Positions 62,208-64,000 of a DNA stretch of 64,000 bases are shown here, one piece after another. This stretch comes from Nostoc sp. XA010 (GTDB lineage Bacteria > Cyanobacteriota > Cyanobacteriia > Cyanobacteriales > Nostocaceae). The position numbers and the translations under genes were made by a program. The stretch is from NCBI RefSeq assembly GCF_020829625.1, contig NZ_JAIVFX010000025.1, forward strand, positions 1 through 64,000, in the 5' to 3' direction. The notes beneath the pieces were generated by a model that was given only the letters and a program-made list of their open reading frames with translations, was not told the origin of the DNA and ran no database searches. Each line of letters starts with the position of its first letter. Position 1 is the stretch's first letter.

Positions 62208-64000
62208 TCAATCCAGATTTTGTAGCCCCATCGCAATCTTACTATGCTTCTCAATTTGCCCCATGACTTGTTTTGCTCGTTGAATAACTACGGCTGGTAA
62301 ACCCGCCAATCTTCCCGCCTCAATCCCATAAGACTTATCAGCGCCTCCCGGTTGAACTTGATGCAAAAAGATAATTTGGTCGGGTAATTCTTTCACTGTC
62401 ACTTGATAGTTAGCCACATTCGGCAAAATGCTTGCCAATTCATTCAACTCATGATAATGAGTAGCAAAAATCGTTCGCGCCCGAATATCCACTGCTATAT
62501 ATTCTGCCACCGCCCAAGCTATGGAAAGACCATCAAATGTTGCCGTTCCCCGACCAATTTCATCTAATAACACCAGCGACCTAGATGTGGCATGGTTGAG
62601 AATATTCGCCGTTTCATTCATCTCCACCATGAACGTAGATTGACCAGTTGCAAGATCATCTACTGCACCTACACGGGTGAAAATGCGATCGCATATTCCC
62701 AATCTGGCAAACCTAGCTGGTACAAAGCTACCAATCTGCGCCATTAACTGAATTAATCCCACCTGACGCAAATAACAACTTTTGCCACTCGCATTTGGCC
62801 CGGTGAGGATAATCAAATCGGGATTGTCATTTGTAATTTGTTCTTGGTCATCTGCTAATGACACATGACTAATGACTAATGATTCTTCACCTAATTGAGT
62901 CGAATTTGGCACAAAGAACCCCGGAGGTAAAGACTGTTCAACCACCGGATGACGGCCATCAACAATATTTATCTCCCTTCCTGACAACATTTCTGGACGA
63001 CAGTAACCTTGATGCACTGCTAACTCAGCCAAACCACACAACACATCCGCCGCCGCCACTGCACGAGACAGATTGCGAATCACTTCCGCCTCTTGTGCTA
63101 CCTCTTCCCGCAACGCCGTAAAAATCTCATATTCCAACTGATTTAAATCATCCCGCGCTGTGAGAATCCGTGCTTCCCGTTCTTTCAAATCTGGGGTGAT
63201 GTAACGTTCCTCATTCGTCAGGGTTTGCTTACGGATATAATTAGCGGGTACTTGGTCAGCTTTGGTGCGGGAAATACTGATATAATAACCAAAGGTTTTG
63301 TTAAATCCTACCTTCAGAGTGGAAATACCCGTTTTAGCTCTCTCATCAACTTCTAAATTGGCAATCCATTGCTGATCCGCTTCTACAGTTGCCTTCCTTT
63401 CGTCCAATAGGGAATTTACACTAGGGCGAATCAATCCGCCTTCTTTGATTAGTATGGGTGGCGACTCGACAAGATGGGCGTGTAACTTTTGTGCTAATTC
63501 TTCCAACACAGTTGGGACTTTCTGCAAAGCTTTGAGGAATGGAGAACGCGCTTGGGTTACCAAGCTGGATAATTCTGGTAAGCGTGAGAGGGAATCTGCC
63601 AAAGCTACTAAATCTCTAGCATTAGCTGTACCAGAACCCGCCCTGCCTGTGAGGCGTTCTAGGTCATAAATTTGGCGTAACAACTGCCGCAAATCTTGAC
63701 GTAGGGGCGTATTTTCCATCAATTCTTCGATGGTATCTTGCCGCGCCCGAATGCCTTTAATATCGAGTAGGGGTTGCAACAACCACCGCCGCAGAGCACG
63801 CCCGCCCATCGCTGTACTAGTTTTATCTAACGCCCAGAGTAGGGAACCGTGAAAAGTGCCATCCCGGACGGTTTGGGTAATTTCCAGGTTACGGCGGGTT
63901 TGATTGTCAACAATTAGGTAGTCGGTGACAGTGTAGCTGCGGAGCCTTTGAAGGGTAACGGGGTTTTCTTTTTGAGTATCTTCCAGGTACTCCAGAAGAC
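62208..64000 (-). CDS. mutS: DNA mismatch repair protein MutS (5' end outside the window)
   Basis: The frame runs off the right edge; 597 codons are visible, corresponding to the connector, lever, clamp and ATPase domains. The lever/clamp part includes MGGRALRRWLLQPL and FGYYISISRT. The ATPase has Walker A TGPNASGKS, the LLDEIGRGT Walker B motif and the ATHYHELNEL element. It recognises mismatches as a dimer and licenses repair with MutL. Just before Walker A about 20 extra residues (VISHVSLADDQEQITNDN) are encoded by sequence like the intergenic GTCATTA repeats (62826-62883), apparently an in-frame insertion. Confidence 0.95.
   Translation of the reverse strand, partial: LLEYLEDTQKENPVTLQRLRSYTVTDYLIVDNQTRRNLEITQTVRDGTFHGSLLWALDKTSTAMGGRALRRWLLQPLLDIKGIRARQDTIEELMENTPLRQDLRQLLRQIYDLERLTGRAGSGTANARDLVALADSLSRLPELSSLVTQARSPFLKALQKVPTVLEELAQKLHAHLVESPPILIKEGGLIRPSVNSLLDERKATVEADQQWIANLEVDERAKTGISTLKVGFNKTFGYYISISRTKADQVPANYIRKQTLTNEERYITPDLKEREARILTARDDLNQLEYEIFTALREEVAQEAEVIRNLSRAVAAADVLCGLAELAVHQGYCRPEMLSGREINIVDGRHPVVEQSLPPGFFVPNSTQLGEESLVISHVSLADDQEQITNDNPDLIILTGPNASGKSCYLRQVGLIQLMAQIGSFVPARFARLGICDRIFTRVGAVDDLATGQSTFMVEMNETANILNHATSRSLVLLDEIGRGTATFDGLSIAWAVAEYIAVDIRARTIFATHYHELNELASILPNVANYQVTVKELPDQIIFLHQVQPGGADKSYGIEAGRLAGLPAVVIQRAKQVMGQIEKHSKIAMGLQNLD

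Noticed and set aside
1..64000. tRNA, rRNA or known riboswitch genes
   Set aside because: No T-loop/anticodon arrangement or conserved riboswitch core was recognised on either strand by reading; a dedicated search (tRNAscan, Rfam) would be decisive.

Overview
The window is chromosomal DNA from a filamentous cyanobacterium of the Nostoc type. The evidence is the frequent HIP1 octamer (GCGATCGC), magnesium chelatase subunit H, an ssl1498-type light-harvesting-like protein, a COP23 protein, the bifunctional arginine dihydrolase/ornithine cyclodeaminase AgrE, a PEP-CTERM protein, and a dense load of short dispersed and tandem repeats in and between genes. Species cannot be fixed from the sequence alone.

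Layout. 1-4000: transposase-like and J-domain remnants, then a visibly GC-richer block (MarR regulator, nitroreductase, NAD(P)-binding protein, NmrA-like protein) between two copies of a 22-bp direct repeat; it looks acquired. 4.0-11.2 kb: hairpin and 21-bp repeat arrays, a PP2C phosphatase with repeat-expanded linkers, an NfeD/SPFH pair, a Uma2 protein, a Zur-like Fur regulator, purS-purQ and a MITE-like element. 11.4-31.5 kb: the centrepiece. A type I secretion pair (HlyD-like adaptor; ABC exporter with cyclic-nucleotide-binding-like domains and a degenerate C39 domain) is followed by three same-strand genes for secreted proteins (cadherin-like/DUF4114; esterase-like phytase with a nested GDPD plus RTX; EEP nuclease/phosphatase + esterase-like phytase + beta-propeller phytase + esterase-like phytase + RTX), then a divergent small RTX protein. 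I read this as an extracellular organic-phosphate scavenging secretome with its own exporter.

31.6-46 kb: second MITE copy, COP23, Uma2, an ssl1498-type protein of 56 codons, D-glutamate catabolism genes (dgcN-dgcA), a NUDIX hydrolase, two adjacent RelE-like ORFs behind a palindromic operator, a nucleoside hydrolase head-to-head with a yeast-type cytosine deaminase, a metallophosphoesterase, mtnP, a PEP-CTERM protein, a DUF2085 protein and agrE. 46-55 kb: a very large DUF2157-type membrane protein, a decayed Phd/PIN toxin-antitoxin locus, a diverged fragment of the membrane-protein gene, a DUF433/DUF5615 pair, 63-bp tandem repeats, a nucleotide-sugar epimerase and a HEPN-like ORF without a usable start at its full length. 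55-64 kb: chlH, a DUF4258/DUF2283 pair, an LpxB-like glycosyltransferase and mutS, whose 5' end lies outside the window.

A recurring theme is that short intergenic-type repeats are also found in frame inside genes (DUF2157 protein, antitoxin, RTX phytase, LpxB-like protein, MutS). No tRNA, rRNA or CRISPR array was recognised.
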